DNA of 64,000 nucleotides, taken from the NCBI RefSeq assembly GCF_030704205.1, contig NZ_CP131913.1:1612001-1676000 (forward strand). Reading direction: 5' to 3'. Position 1 is the first letter of the stretch. Each line of letters starts with the position of its first letter. Source of the stretch: Halomonas alkalicola (GTDB lineage Bacteria; Pseudomonadota; Gammaproteobacteria; Pseudomonadales; Halomonadaceae). Of this stretch, positions 41,413-53,054 are shown in pieces. The position numbers and the translations under genes were made by a program. The notes under the pieces were generated by a model. The model did no database searches, was not told the DNA's origin, and worked only from the letters and a program-made list of their open reading frames with translations.

Positions 41413-43136
41413 CAGGTCCGCTCCGTCTTGGAAAGCAGCATGTCACGCATGGCGCCCAGGGGCACCTGCATCGGATAGACGTGCTCGTGCGGGTCGACCG
41501 CCACGTCGAGGAACACCAGCTCGTGCTTGTCGGCCAGGAAGCGCTCCAGGGCCGGCTCGAGCTCGTCGAGGGTCTCGACCTTCAGCGCGGTGAAGCCATA
41601 GGACTCGATCAGTTTCTGGAAATCGGGCAGTGACTCCATGTAGGAGTGGGCATGGCGGGACTTGTAGTTCAGGTCCTGCCACTGGCGCACCATGCCGAGC
41701 GAGGCGTTGTTCAGGTTGATGATCTTCACGCCCACCCCGTACTGCTTACAGGTGGAGAGCTCCTGCATCATCATCTGGAAGCTGCCCTCGCCGGTCACGC
41801 AGACCACCTGCTCTTCCGGGAAGTTCTGCTTGATGCCCATGGCCGCCGGGAAGCCGAAGCCCATGGTGCCGAGGCCGCCGGAGGTGATGAAGCGGTTGGG
41901 CTTGTCGAACTTGTAGTACTGGGCGGCAAACATCTGGTGCTGCCCCACATCGGTGGTGACATAGGCCTCGCCGCGGGTCACCCGGCACAGCGCCTCGACC
42001 ACCTCCTGAGGCTTGATCTTCTCGCCGGACTTAGAGGGCTCGTAGAGCTTGCCCGCACGCTCCTCGCGCCAGCCGTCGATCTTCTGCCACCACTCGGCCA
42101 GGGCCTCGGGGTTGGCGATCTCCTTGCCCTGTACCAGGCTGATCATCTCGCTGATCACGCTGCCGGCCGGTCCCACGATGGGCACGTCGGCGCGCACCGT
42201 CTTGGAGACCGAGCTCGGGTCGACGTCCACGTGGATGATCTTGGCCGTGGGGCAGAACTTGGAGGTGTTGTTGGTGACCCGGTCGTCAAAGCGCGCGCCG
42301 ATGGCGATGATCAGGTCGGCATGGTGCATGGACATGTTGGATTCATAGGAGCCGTGCATGCCCAGCCAGCCCAGACACTGCCTGTCGCCCTGCGGGTAGG
42401 CGCCGATGCCCATCAGGGTGGTGGTGATCGGGAAGCCCAGCTGCTTGACCAGATCGGTGAGCCCTTCGCTCCCCCGCCCGGTGACCACCCCGCCGCCGGT
42501 ATAGAAGACCGGGCGCTTGGCCTTGAGCATCATCTCCACGGCCTTCTTGATCTGGCCGGTGTGCCCTCGGGTGACCGGGTTGTACGAGCGCATCTTGACC
42601 TTCTTCGGGTAGACGTACTCGTAGCGCTCGGTGGGGGCGGTCATGTCCTTGGGAATGTCCACCACCACCGGGCCGGGGCGACCGGTAGAGGCCAGGTAAA
42701 AGGCCTTCTTGAGGACTTCGGGGATCTCGGTCGGATGCTTGATCGAGAAGCTGTGCTTCACGATGGGGCGTGTCACGCCGATGATATCGGTTTCCTGGAA
42801 GGCGTCATCGCCGATCAGGTGGCTCATCACCTGGCCGCACAACACCACCATCGGGATCGAGTCCATGTAGGCGGTGGCGATGCCGGTGACGGCGTTGGTG
42901 GCGCCGGGACCGGAGGTGACCAGCACCACGCCGGGCTTGCCCGAGGCGCGCGCGTAGCCGTCGGCGGCGTGGGTGGCCGCCTGCTCGTGGCGCACCAGGA
43001 TGTGCTTGACCTTGTCCTGACGGAACAGGGCGTCGTAGATGTGCAGCGCCGCCCCGCCTGGATAGCCGTAGATATATTCGACGCCCTCATCCTGCAGGAA
43101 GCGGGCGATCATGTCCGCGCCGGAAAGCAGTTCCAC
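41412..43136 (-). CDS. ilvI: Acetolactate synthase large catalytic subunit
   Basis: Thiamine diphosphate-dependent enzyme (574 residues) that forms acetolactate and acetohydroxybutyrate. Glu51 in VRHEQAATHAADGYAR activates the cofactor. The cofactor-binding motif GEGSFQMMMQELST with NLNN binds diphosphate and magnesium, and an FAD-binding middle domain is present. The start is a GTG at 43136 (VELLSGADM) behind GGGGAG; it matches the family N-terminus, unlike the long frame to 43283. ilvH follows with a one-base overlap. Confidence 0.95.
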   Translation of the reverse strand: MELLSGADMIARFLQDEGVEYIYGYPGGAALHIYDALFRQDKVKHILVRHEQAATHAADGYARASGKPGVVLVTSGPGATNAVTGIATAYMDSIPMVVLCGQVMSHLIGDDAFQETDIIGVTRPIVKHSFSIKHPTEIPEVLKKAFYLASTGRPGPVVVDIPKDMTAPTERYEYVYPKKVKMRSYNPVTRGHTGQIKKAVEMMLKAKRPVFYTGGGVVTGRGSEGLTDLVKQLGFPITTTLMGIGAYPQGDRQCLGWLGMHGSYESNMSMHHADLIIAIGARFDDRVTNNTSKFCPTAKIIHVDVDPSSVSKTVRADVPIVGPAGSVISEMISLVQGKEIANPEALAEWWQKIDGWREERAGKLYEPSKSGEKIKPQEVVEALCRVTRGEAYVTTDVGQHQMFAAQYYKFDKPNRFITSGGLGTMGFGFPAAMGIKQNFPEEQVVCVTGEGSFQMMMQELSTCKQYGVGVKIINLNNASLGMVRQWQDLNYKSRHAHSYMESLPDFQKLIESYGFTALKVETLDELEPALERFLADKHELVFLDVAVDPHEHVYPMQVPLGAMRDMLLSKTERT

Positions 43137-43436
43137 GTTGTGTTTCTCCCCTGGAGGTCTCGAGTGCGATCCGCGCCCGAAGCGGGCGCGGGGTCGAGTG
43201 CGGCGGTATGCCGCTGCCGGACATGCCGGCACCTGATGCCAAACCCTGGCAGTTAAAGACCCTGTTGGGGCCTGCACTCTCATCGCGGCGGATCGCCGCG
43301 TCGGGGCGTTGGCCGGGACGGGCGGTTGGCCCGTGCCCGGAAGTCCTTCGGCGGGTAGAGGCCCTCTGGCCTACCCATCGCGCGGGGATGAGGGGGTTGC
43401 CCGCAGAGTTCCGCGCCCGCAAATCAGGAAGGGCCA

Positions 43437-43465
43437 AGATTCCATTAGCGACGCAACGGTGTCAA
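43437..43465 (-). promoter_or_regulatory. Predicted ilvIH promoter
   Basis: Perfect -35 TTGACA, a 17-base spacer and -10 GAATCT, about 300 bases before the ilvI start. The transcript would have a long GC-rich leader with several hairpins, including one with arms CCGCGCCCG / CGGGCGCGG (43170-43192) just before the ribosome site. Confidence 0.6.
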
Positions 43466-43505
43466 CCGCATAAAAAGTGTGAGAGTGGCGAGGGGCATGG
43501 GCATA

Positions 43506-43540
43506 AAAGAGCCCGCCGGGTTGAACACCGGGCGGGCAAG
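43506..43540 (-). terminator. Terminator after clpB
   Basis: On the clpB strand the stem GCCCGCC / GGCGGGC is followed by TCTTTTAT, giving a good intrinsic terminator about 90 bases past the stop. It separates clpB from the ilvIH promoter. Confidence 0.7.
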
Positions 43541-43621
43541 GGGGTTACAGGACGCAACCTGACCTCAGTGTAGACCGTCGCCGGGCTCGCACCCGGCCGG
43601 CCGCGTAACGCTTTGTACGCC

Positions 43622-46216
<2,595 letters not shown>

Positions 46217-46289
46217 GAGAACTTCCTCCATCGGGGTGGCGAGGCGGTCGGACGCCCCGCTCGGCCCGGTCAATTCGTCTTGACACACT

Positions 46290-46318
46290 CAATGGAGTCA
46301 GGCTGGCCGGCTTTCAAG
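46290..46318 (-). promoter_or_regulatory. Sigma-32 (heat-shock) promoter of clpB
   Basis: CTTGAAA-like -35, a 14-base spacer and -10 CTCCATTG on the clpB strand closely match the heat-shock consensus CTTGAAA-N13/15-CCCCATNT. It lies about 75 bases before the clpB start. Confidence 0.75.
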
Positions 46319-46409
46319 TCGGCCGCCAGGGGAAGCACGTGGCAAGTTGACGCGGATCAAGGCACAAGGAGTCGCTCTTCGACCGGCCCACGGCGCCTCT
46401 CGCTTGGCG

Positions 46410-47165
46410 CTATCGCAGCCAGATCACGCTGGCCATTCGCCCGGTGCGGCCATCGTCGCGGCGATGGGAGTAGAAACGCGGTTCGCAGGCGGTGCAGAAG
46501 TGGCCGCCGCTGATGTGGGCGACGCCGAGACGTTCCAGGCGCAGGCGCGCCAGGCGGTAGAGGTCGGCCATGTAGTGGCCCAGGCGATAGGGGCTGGGAT
46601 CGAAGGCCTCGGCGGCCTCGGGATGGACCCCGGTGAAGGCCTGCCGAACCTCCGGGCCGACCTCGAACTGGGCGTTGGAGATCGCCGGCCCCAGCCAGGC
46701 CAGCTGCTCCTCCGGCGGCACGCCCAGCGCCGCCACCGTGGCCTCGAGCACCCCGCCGGCCACCCCGCGCCAGCCCGCGTGGGCCACCGCCACCCGCGTG
46801 CCGCGAAGGTCGCTGAAGAACACCGGCAGGCAGTCGGCGGTGAGCACCACGCAGGCGTAGTCGCGATTGACGGCCACCGCGGCATCGGCCTCGGGCGGCG
46901 TCGCCTCGAAGTGCTGCTGTACCCGGGCGCCGTGGACCTGGTTGAGCCACAGCAGCGGCCGCTCCTCGTCGACCTGCTTCTGCAGCAGGCGCCGGCAGAG
47001 GGCCACATGGTCGGGGTTGTCGCCGACGTGGTCCGCCGGGTTGAAGCAGGCAAAGTCGCCCTGGCTCGGGCCGGTCTCGCGGGTGGTGACGAAGGCGCCC
47101 ACGGAGGTGGGCGCCGGCCAGTCAGGCAGGATCAGGGTCGGCCGCAGATCGGGGGCATCGCTCAT
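46410..47165 (-). CDS. pgeF: Peptidoglycan editing factor PgeF (YfiH, DUF152)
   Basis: A 251-residue multicopper-polyphenol-oxidase-like protein of the YfiH family. YfiH proteins are reported as peptidoglycan editing factors (removing misplaced L-Ser) and as purine nucleoside phosphorylases. The zinc-binding residues are in LNQVHGARV, LTADCLPVFF and VAHAGWRGVAGG. The ATG at 47165 is preferred over a TTG three bases earlier. It sits between rluD and clpB, the standard order. Confidence 0.92.
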   Translation of the reverse strand: MSDAPDLRPTLILPDWPAPTSVGAFVTTRETGPSQGDFACFNPADHVGDNPDHVALCRRLLQKQVDEERPLLWLNQVHGARVQQHFEATPPEADAAVAVNRDYACVVLTADCLPVFFSDLRGTRVAVAHAGWRGVAGGVLEATVAALGVPPEEQLAWLGPAISNAQFEVGPEVRQAFTGVHPEAAEAFDPSPYRLGHYMADLYRLARLRLERLGVAHISGGHFCTACEPRFYSHRRDDGRTGRMASVIWLR

Positions 47166-47189
47166 CAACGGGTCCTCGGCAAGGAGGGG

Positions 47190-48149
47190 TCAGCGCATCG
47201 TCTCGTGGTCATGGCGCAGGTAGTCCAGCAGCATCAGGATGTCATCCGGCAGCGCCGAGCAAAAGGTCACCGTCTCGCCGCTGCCGGGATGCACGAAGGC
47301 CAGCTTGCGGGCGTGGAGCGCCTGGCGCGGGAATTCGCGCAGGATCTCCTTGAGGGGCTCGGCGGCACCGGGCGGCAGCTTGAGGCGACCGCCGTAGGTG
47401 GGGTCCCCCACCAGCGGGTAGCGCAGGTGGGCCAGGTGCACGCGGATCTGGTGGGTGCGCCCGGTCTCCAGCCGGCAGCGGACATGGGTATGGGCGCGGA
47501 AGCGCTCCACCACCCGGTAGTGGGTCACCGCCGGCTTGCCGGAGGCCGTCACCGCCTGGCGCTTGCGGTCCTTGGGGTGGCGGCCGATGGGGGCATCCAC
47601 CGTGCCGCCGGAGGTCATCACCCCCACGCACACCGCATCGTACTCGCGGGAGACCGTGCGCGCCTGGAGCTGCGCCACCAGGGCCGCCTGGGCGGCCAGG
47701 GTCTTGGCCACCACCATCAGGCCGGTGGTGTCCTTGTCGAGGCGGTGCACGATGCCGGCCCGGGGCACGCCGGCCAGCCGGGGGCAGTGGTGCAGCAGCG
47801 CATTGAGCAGGGTGCCGTCGGGGTTGCCCGCCGCGGGGTGCACCACCAGCCCGGCCGGCTTGTCGACCACCAGCACCTCGTCGTCCTCGTGGACCACGTC
47901 CAGCGGGATCTCCTCGGGCGCGAAGCGGGTCTCCTCCTCGATCTCGGTGGCCAGCCGCAGCCACTCGCCCCCGTAGACCTTCTCCCTGGGCTTGGCGGGC
48001 CGACCATCCAGGGTCAGGTCGCCGGCCTTGATCCAGGCCTTGAGGCGCTCGCGGGAGTGGTCGGCGAAGAGCTCGGCAGCGGCCTGGTCGAGGCGCAGGC
48101 CGGCCATGGCGTCGGGAACGCGTTGCTGGGCTTCCAGGGTCTGTGGCAT
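47190..48149 (-). CDS. rluD: 23S rRNA pseudouridine(1911/1915/1917) synthase RluD
   Basis: Modifies helix 69 of 23S rRNA. The 319-residue protein has an N-terminal S4 domain (about 17-75) and a catalytic domain with the active Asp in [18 protein letters not shown]. Further motifs are [16 protein letters not shown] and DPTYGG. It is divergent from bamD and followed by pgeF, as in E. coli. Confidence 0.96.
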   Translation of the reverse strand: MPQTLEAQQRVPDAMAGLRLDQAAAELFADHSRERLKAWIKAGDLTLDGRPAKPREKVYGGEWLRLATEIEEETRFAPEEIPLDVVHEDDEVLVVDKPAGLVVHPAAGNPDGTLLNALLHHCPRLAGVPRAGIVHRLDKDTTGLMVVAKTLAAQAALVAQLQARTVSREYDAVCVGVMTSGGTVDAPIGRHPKDRKRQAVTASGKPAVTHYRVVERFRAHTHVRCRLETGRTHQIRVHLAHLRYPLVGDPTYGGRLKLPPGAAEPLKEILREFPRQALHARKLAFVHPGSGETVTFCSALPDDILMLLDYLRHDHETMR

Positions 48150-48289
48150 GGGTGCGGGGCGGCCTGTCAGCAGGAGAGTGGGTCAGAGCAGCGCGCGGTG
48201 ACTGCGTTTTGCCGCGCAGTGCTTTATAGTGAGCGGGTTTCGGTCGATTCTACCACGGCCAGTCCGCGTTGTTTGCCACGAGGATCACG

Positions 48290-49120
48290 ATGCGCGTATT
48301 CCGCCCTACCGCCCGACTTGCGGCCCTGCTGGTGGCCTCCAGCCTGCTGGTGGGCTGCGCCAGCAGCGGCTCCAGCGATAGCGAAGAAGAACAGGACGAG
48401 TTCGCTGGCGTTGCCGAGCGCGAGCTCTACGAAGAGGCGCGCGGCTCCCTGGAGCGCCGCAACTTCACGGCGGCCATCACCCGGCTCGAGGCCCTGGACA
48501 CCCGCTTCCCCTTCGGCAGCCACGCCGAACAGGTGCAGCTGGAGCTGATCTACGCCCACTACGAGCTGGGCGACTGGGAGGCCACCCGCGCCGCCGCCAG
48601 CCGCTTCATCCGCCTGCACCCGAGCCACCCCCAGGCCGACTACGCCCTCTACATGCGCGGCCTGGCCTCCTGGCAGGCCGGGCGCTTCAGCCTGGAGCGC
48701 CTGAAGCTGATCGACATCTCCCGGCGTGACCTGGGCGCCTCCCGCGACGCCTACACCGACTTCAGCGAACTGGTGCGGCTCTACCCCAACAGCCAGTACG
48801 CGCCGGATGCCCAGCAGCGCATCGTCTACCTGCGCAACCTGATGTCCCGCCACGAGCTTCACGTGGCCGACTACTACCTGCGCCGCGGGGCCTACCTGGC
48901 CGCCGTGGAGCGCGGCCGCTGGGTGATCGAGAACTACCCGGAGAGCGAGGCGACCCGCGACGCCCTGGCAGTCATGGTCGAGGGCTACCTGGGCCTGGAG
49001 ATGCGCGACCGCGCGCGTGAGGTGCTGGAAGTGCTGATCGAGAACGACCCCCGCCACAACCAGCTGCGCGGCCGCACCTTCGAACCCAGGCACGTGAACG
49101 CCCAGTCGCTCTCGGCCTGA
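48290..49120 (+). CDS. bamD: Outer-membrane protein assembly lipoprotein BamD
   Basis: Essential 276-residue component of the BAM complex that folds outer-membrane beta-barrels. The lipobox LLVGCAS places the lipidated Cys at residue 23. TPR-like repeats (ELYEEARGSLERRNFTAA and onward) fill the periplasmic part. GAGGA lies before the ATG at 48290; the frame opens at 48269. A strong bidirectional hairpin follows. Confidence 0.96.
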   Translation: MRVFRPTARLAALLVASSLLVGCASSGSSDSEEEQDEFAGVAERELYEEARGSLERRNFTAAITRLEALDTRFPFGSHAEQVQLELIYAHYELGDWEATRAAASRFIRLHPSHPQADYALYMRGLASWQAGRFSLERLKLIDISRRDLGASRDAYTDFSELVRLYPNSQYAPDAQQRIVYLRNLMSRHELHVADYYLRRGAYLAAVERGRWVIENYPESEATRDALAVMVEGYLGLEMRDRAREVLEVLIENDPRHNQLRGRTFEPRHVNAQSLSA

Positions 49121-49158
49121 CCCCGAGCGCCCGCCCCGCCCTGAGCCCCACACGGCAG

Positions 49159-49188
49159 AACGCCACCTCCCGCAGGGGAGGTGGCGTT
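49159..49188. terminator. Bidirectional terminator between bamD and nadE
   Basis: A twelve- to thirteen-base stem AACGCCACCTCC / GGAGGTGGCGTT with a short loop between two convergent genes. Confidence 0.8.
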
Positions 49189-49223
49189 GCGGTGGCGTGC
49201 GCAGCGGCGTCGGGGCGTCGGGG

Positions 49224-50855
49224 CTAGTCGCCGGGCTGCCAGCCATTGACGATGGGATAGCGGCGATCGCGACCGAAGCCGCGCCGGGTGACCCGCACCC
49301 CCACCGCGGCCTGGCGGCGCTTGTACTCGCAGCGGTCCACCAGCCGGACCACCTGGTAGACATCGTCGCGATCGAAGCCCGCCTCGATGATCGCCTCGGC
49401 GCTCATGTCGCCCTCGATATAGCGCACCAGGATGGCATCCAGGGTGTCGTAGTCCGGCAGCGAGTCGCTGTCCTGCTGGCCGGGAGCGAGCTCCGCGGAG
49501 GGCGGCCGCTCGATGACCCGCTCGGGGATCGCCGGCGACTGGGTATTGCGCCAGCGGGCCAGGCGGTAGACCCAGGTCTTGTAGACGTCCTTGATGGCGT
49601 TGTAGCCCCCCGCCATGTCGCCATAGAGGGTCGCATAGCCCACCGCCATCTCGCTCTTGTTGCCGGTGGTGAGCACCATCAGGCCCTTCTTGTTGGAGAT
49701 CGCCATCAGCAGCACGCCGCGACAGCGCGACTGCAGGTTCTCCTCGGTGGTGTCGCGCTCGCTGCCCTCGAAGACCCCGGCCAGGGTCGTCATGAAGGCC
49801 TCCACCATGGGCTCGATGGGCAGCACCTCGTAGTGCACGCCGAGCAGCTCGGCCTGCCTGGCGGCGTCCTCCTTCGAGATGTCCGCGGTGTAGTGGTAGG
49901 GCATCATCACCGCCTGCACCCGCTGGGGGCCCAGCGCATCCACGGCGATGGCCAGCGACAGCGCCGAGTCGATGCCCCCGGAGAGCCCCAGCACCACCCC
50001 CTCGAAGCCGCTCTTGTTGACGTAGTCGCGAAGCCCGGTGACCAGCGCGCAGTAGAGGTTCTCCTCGGGCTCAACGTCGGGCTCGGTCTCGCCCGGCTGC
50101 GGCACCCAGTGGCCCTTCTCCCTGACCAGCTGCACCGGCATCAGCCCCACCTGCCAGTGGGGCGCCTGGATCATCAGGCTTCCCTTGGCATCCACGCAGG
50201 CGGAGCCGCCGTCGAACACCAGCTCGTCCTGGCCGCCGATCATGTTGACGTAGACGATGGGCAGCCCCACCTCGGCGGCCCGCGCCTCGAGCAGACGCAG
50301 CCGCTCGGCGGGCTTGTCCTGGTGGAAGGGGGAGGCGTTGAGGCTGACCAGCAGCTGGGCACCGGCCTCCCGGGCCTGGCGCGCCGGCGCCTCGTCCCAC
50401 AGGTCCTCGCAGATCAACAGGCCCAGCTTCGCCCCCTTGTGATCGAGCACCAGCGGCTGGGTACCGGCGGCGAAGTAGCGCTGCTCGTCGAACACCTGGT
50501 AGTTGGGCAGCGCCTGCTTGGCATACTCGCCCAGCCACTCGCCGTTGTAGAGGGCGCCGGCCAGGTTCCAGGTGCGCCCCTCTCGGCGCCCCGGGTAGCC
50601 GACGATCACCAGCACGTCACGCACCACCTTCTGCGCCATGCGCGCGCGTGCCGCCCGCAGGCGGGTCTCCATGGAGGGGCGCAGCAGCAGGTCCTCCGGC
50701 GGGTAGCCGGTCAGGAAGAGTTCGGGAAGCACCACGATATCGGCACCATGCTCGATGCGCGCCTCGCGCACCGCCTCGATGGCGCGATCGGTGTTGCCGG
50801 GAATGTCCCCGACCAGGGGGTCCAGCTGAGCCATCACCAGCGTCAGGTCTTGCAT
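49224..50855 (-). CDS. nadE: Glutamine-hydrolysing NAD synthase
   Basis: Final step of NAD synthesis, amidating deaminated NAD. The 543-residue fusion has an N-terminal nitrilase-type glutaminase. Its Glu is in VVLPELFLTGYP, its Lys in GEYAKQALPNY and its Cys in LLICEDLWD. The C-terminal synthetase has PP-loop LGLSGGIDSALSLA. The ATG at 50855 gives MQDLTLVMAQLDPLVGD, the family start; the upstream extension to 50921 is unsupported. Confidence 0.95.
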   Translation of the reverse strand: MQDLTLVMAQLDPLVGDIPGNTDRAIEAVREARIEHGADIVVLPELFLTGYPPEDLLLRPSMETRLRAARARMAQKVVRDVLVIVGYPGRREGRTWNLAGALYNGEWLGEYAKQALPNYQVFDEQRYFAAGTQPLVLDHKGAKLGLLICEDLWDEAPARQAREAGAQLLVSLNASPFHQDKPAERLRLLEARAAEVGLPIVYVNMIGGQDELVFDGGSACVDAKGSLMIQAPHWQVGLMPVQLVREKGHWVPQPGETEPDVEPEENLYCALVTGLRDYVNKSGFEGVVLGLSGGIDSALSLAIAVDALGPQRVQAVMMPYHYTADISKEDAARQAELLGVHYEVLPIEPMVEAFMTTLAGVFEGSERDTTEENLQSRCRGVLLMAISNKKGLMVLTTGNKSEMAVGYATLYGDMAGGYNAIKDVYKTWVYRLARWRNTQSPAIPERVIERPPSAELAPGQQDSDSLPDYDTLDAILVRYIEGDMSAEAIIEAGFDRDDVYQVVRLVDRCEYKRRQAAVGVRVTRRGFGRDRRYPIVNGWQPGD

Positions 50856-50956
50856 GGGCTTGGAAATCTCTCGAGAATCGACGAATACACCCATTGTCCC
50901 GCAAGGGCCGCCGGCTGGCAAAGCCGTCCCGCCCCCACCTGGGAGTCCCCTACGGA

Positions 50957-51241
50957 ATGAACCTCTTGATCATCCGCCTGATCATCTTCGCCGTGCTGTT
51001 CTTCGCCGGCCTCAAGCTCTACCGCATGTACCGGGAGTGGAAGCTCGACCGCGAGGAGCTGCTGGAGCACGACGACGACGCCCGCCAGGAGGGCGGCCAG
51101 ATGGTGCGCTGCAGCTGGTGCAAGGTGCACGTCCCCGAGAGCGACGCCCTGCGCGAGCAGGGCGAGTGGTTCTGCTCCAGCGCCCACCTCGATCGCTACC
51201 TCCAGGAGAAGAAGGAGCAGAAGCCGGACGACCGGGAGTAG
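50957..51241 (+). CDS. PP0621-family small zinc-ribbon-like membrane protein
   Basis: A 94-residue protein with an N-terminal membrane helix (about 3-20, LLIIRLIIFAVLFFAGLKLY) and a charged linker. A C-terminal Cys/His motif, VRCSWCKVHVP then WFCSSAHLDRYL, resembles a treble-clef zinc site. It matches the PP0621 family, found next to type IV pilus or nucleotide genes in proteobacteria; the function is unknown. It is divergent from nadE and converges on thiO. Confidence 0.78.
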   Translation: MNLLIIRLIIFAVLFFAGLKLYRMYREWKLDREELLEHDDDARQEGGQMVRCSWCKVHVPESDALREQGEWFCSSAHLDRYLQEKKEQKPDDRE

Positions 51242-51270
51242 GCTCTGGCTGAAAAGTCGGCCAGCGCCTT

Positions 51271-52368
51271 CTAACAGCGCCCTTCCAGGGCATAGGGCGT
51301 CGGGTCAAGGATCGGCTCGCGGCCCAGCAGCCGATCCACCAGCAGCCGCGTCGAGGCCGGCGCCAGCACCAGGCCATTGCGGTAGTGGCCGGCATTGACG
51401 TGCAGGTTGTCGATGCCCGGCACCGCCCCGATGAAGGGCACCCCGTCCGGTGAGCCCGGGCGCAGCCCCGCCCAGTGGTGCTCCACCTCGCAGTCGGCCA
51501 GGGCCGGGATGATCGCCGTGGCGCTGGCCCGAAGCGACGCCCTCGCCTCGGCATCCGTCGTCTTGTCGAAGCCGCACTCCTCCAGGGTGGAGCCGGCCAG
51601 CACGCGACCGTCGGCGCGGGGAATCACGTAGCGGCCGTCCATCAGCACCACCCGCTGCACCAGCCCCGGCGGCGCCTTGAACAGGATCATCTGCCCCTTC
51701 ACCGGACGCACCGGCAGGGCAACGCCCAGCGTCTCGAGCAGCCCCGCCGCCCAGGCCCCGCCGCTCACCACCACCTGGCCGCCGGCCAGGTCGCCGCGGG
51801 TCGTCTGCACCGCCAGCACCCGGCCGCCGGCCACCTCGAACCCCGTCACCTCGACCTCCTCATGCAGGGTGACCCGGGGCATCGCCGCCAGCCGCGTCCG
51901 CAGCGAACTCACCAGCCGCGGGTTGCGGATGCTGCCCAGGGTCGGCATCCACAGCGCCTCCTGGAAGCCCGGCGCCGCCTGAGGCTCCCGGGCATAGAGG
52001 AAGTCGGCGTCGACGCGCTCGAGCCGCTTGCCCTCCTCCCGGGCCCACTCAAGGGCGCGTGCCTCGTCCTCCACCCGCAGGTAGAGCAGCCCCTTCTGGC
52101 GGTACTCCGGGTCGACGCCGCTCTCCTCCCGCAGGCGCAGGGCCAGCTCGGGGTAGAAGCCCTCCGACCAGCGCGACAAGCGCGAGACCGCCGGGCCGTA
52201 GCGCCAGGGATAGAGCGGCGAGACGATGCCGCCCCCCGCCCAGGAGGCCTCCTGGCCGCAGCAACGCCGCTCGACCAGGGTCACCGAGTGGCCCGCATCG
52301 GCCAGTTGCAGCGTGGTCATCATGCCGATGACCCCGCCCCCCACAATCAGGAATTCGCTCACAGTCAT
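51271..52368 (-). CDS. thiO: Glycine oxidase ThiO
   Basis: FAD-dependent amine oxidase (365 residues) that turns glycine into the imine used for the thiazole ring of thiamine. The N-terminal FAD motif FLIVGGGVIGMMTTLQLADA is followed by the GQEASWAGGGIVSPLYPW stretch typical of ThiO. HHWAGLRPGSPDGVPFIG and HVNAGHYRNGLVLAPAS complete the flavin site. The ATG at 52368 is used; the longer frame would overlap the divergent pseudopilin promoter. No other thi genes are nearby. Confidence 0.92.
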   Translation of the reverse strand: MTVSEFLIVGGGVIGMMTTLQLADAGHSVTLVERRCCGQEASWAGGGIVSPLYPWRYGPAVSRLSRWSEGFYPELALRLREESGVDPEYRQKGLLYLRVEDEARALEWAREEGKRLERVDADFLYAREPQAAPGFQEALWMPTLGSIRNPRLVSSLRTRLAAMPRVTLHEEVEVTGFEVAGGRVLAVQTTRGDLAGGQVVVSGGAWAAGLLETLGVALPVRPVKGQMILFKAPPGLVQRVVLMDGRYVIPRADGRVLAGSTLEECGFDKTTDAEARASLRASATAIIPALADCEVEHHWAGLRPGSPDGVPFIGAVPGIDNLHVNAGHYRNGLVLAPASTRLLVDRLLGREPILDPTPYALEGRC

Positions 52369-52457
52369 TGTCCGTTTTGTCTGACAGGGAGAACGCGTCG
52401 CTTGGCTAGGGTGAAGGGACCACCCACGGGTCAGGGAGTCCACTCCGGGAGGGCCAC

Positions 52458-53051
52458 ATGCGCCCCGTCACGCCTCGCCACACCGTTCGCCACCCTGTCG
52501 ATGCCAGCGGCCACCAGGCAGGGCGCTCTGCGCCGCCCTGGTCCGCTCTCCACCAGCACGGCCTGACGCTGATCGAGCTGATCGTGGCCATCGCCGTGCT
52601 GCTCATTCTGTTCACCGCGGCGATTCCCCGCTATCAGCAGTTCACCGCCCGCAACGAGGTGGCCGCCGAGGTGATGCGCATCAAGACCGCCCTGGCGCTG
52701 GCCCGCAATACCGCCGTCACCCGACGCCAGGTGATCGCCCTCTGCCCGGTCACCGGCCCGGAGGCCACCCACTGCGAGAAGCATGACTGGACGCTGCCCA
52801 TCGCCATCCTCGACGGCCACGCCACCGCCGGCAATCTGGCCGACGTCGAGGTACTGCGGGTGCTCGAGCCCAGCCGCGGGCCGACCATCACCTTCAACCG
52901 CGACTACCCGGTGCGCTACCAGGCCACCGGCTGGAGCCGTGGCCACAACGGCACCTTCACCGTCTGTGGTCGCCACGGCGATGGCCGCAAGATCATCGTC
53001 AACAATATGGGGCGCGTCAGGGTCCCTGAAGATGATCGACCAGAATGCTGA
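52458..53051 (+). CDS. FimT/GspH-type pseudopilin
   Basis: A 197-residue type IV pilin-like protein. The prepilin peptidase site is G35 before LTLIELIVAIAVLLILFTAA, with the conserved Glu at +5. A FimT/GspH beta domain follows, with a Cys pair (ALCPV and FTVCGR). GGGAGG precedes the ATG. The 35-residue leader is long for a prepilin and no later in-frame start exists. No other pilus genes are next to it, so it probably joins a system encoded elsewhere. Confidence 0.85.
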   Translation: MRPVTPRHTVRHPVDASGHQAGRSAPPWSALHQHGLTLIELIVAIAVLLILFTAAIPRYQQFTARNEVAAEVMRIKTALALARNTAVTRRQVIALCPVTGPEATHCEKHDWTLPIAILDGHATAGNLADVEVLRVLEPSRGPTITFNRDYPVRYQATGWSRGHNGTFTVCGRHGDGRKIIVNNMGRVRVPEDDRPEC

Positions 53052-53054
53052 GCC

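Noticed and set aside
43087..43437. 116-residue open frame across the ilvI leader as a leader peptide
   Set aside because: It overlaps the ilvI coding start, has no run of branched-chain residues and no ribosome site.
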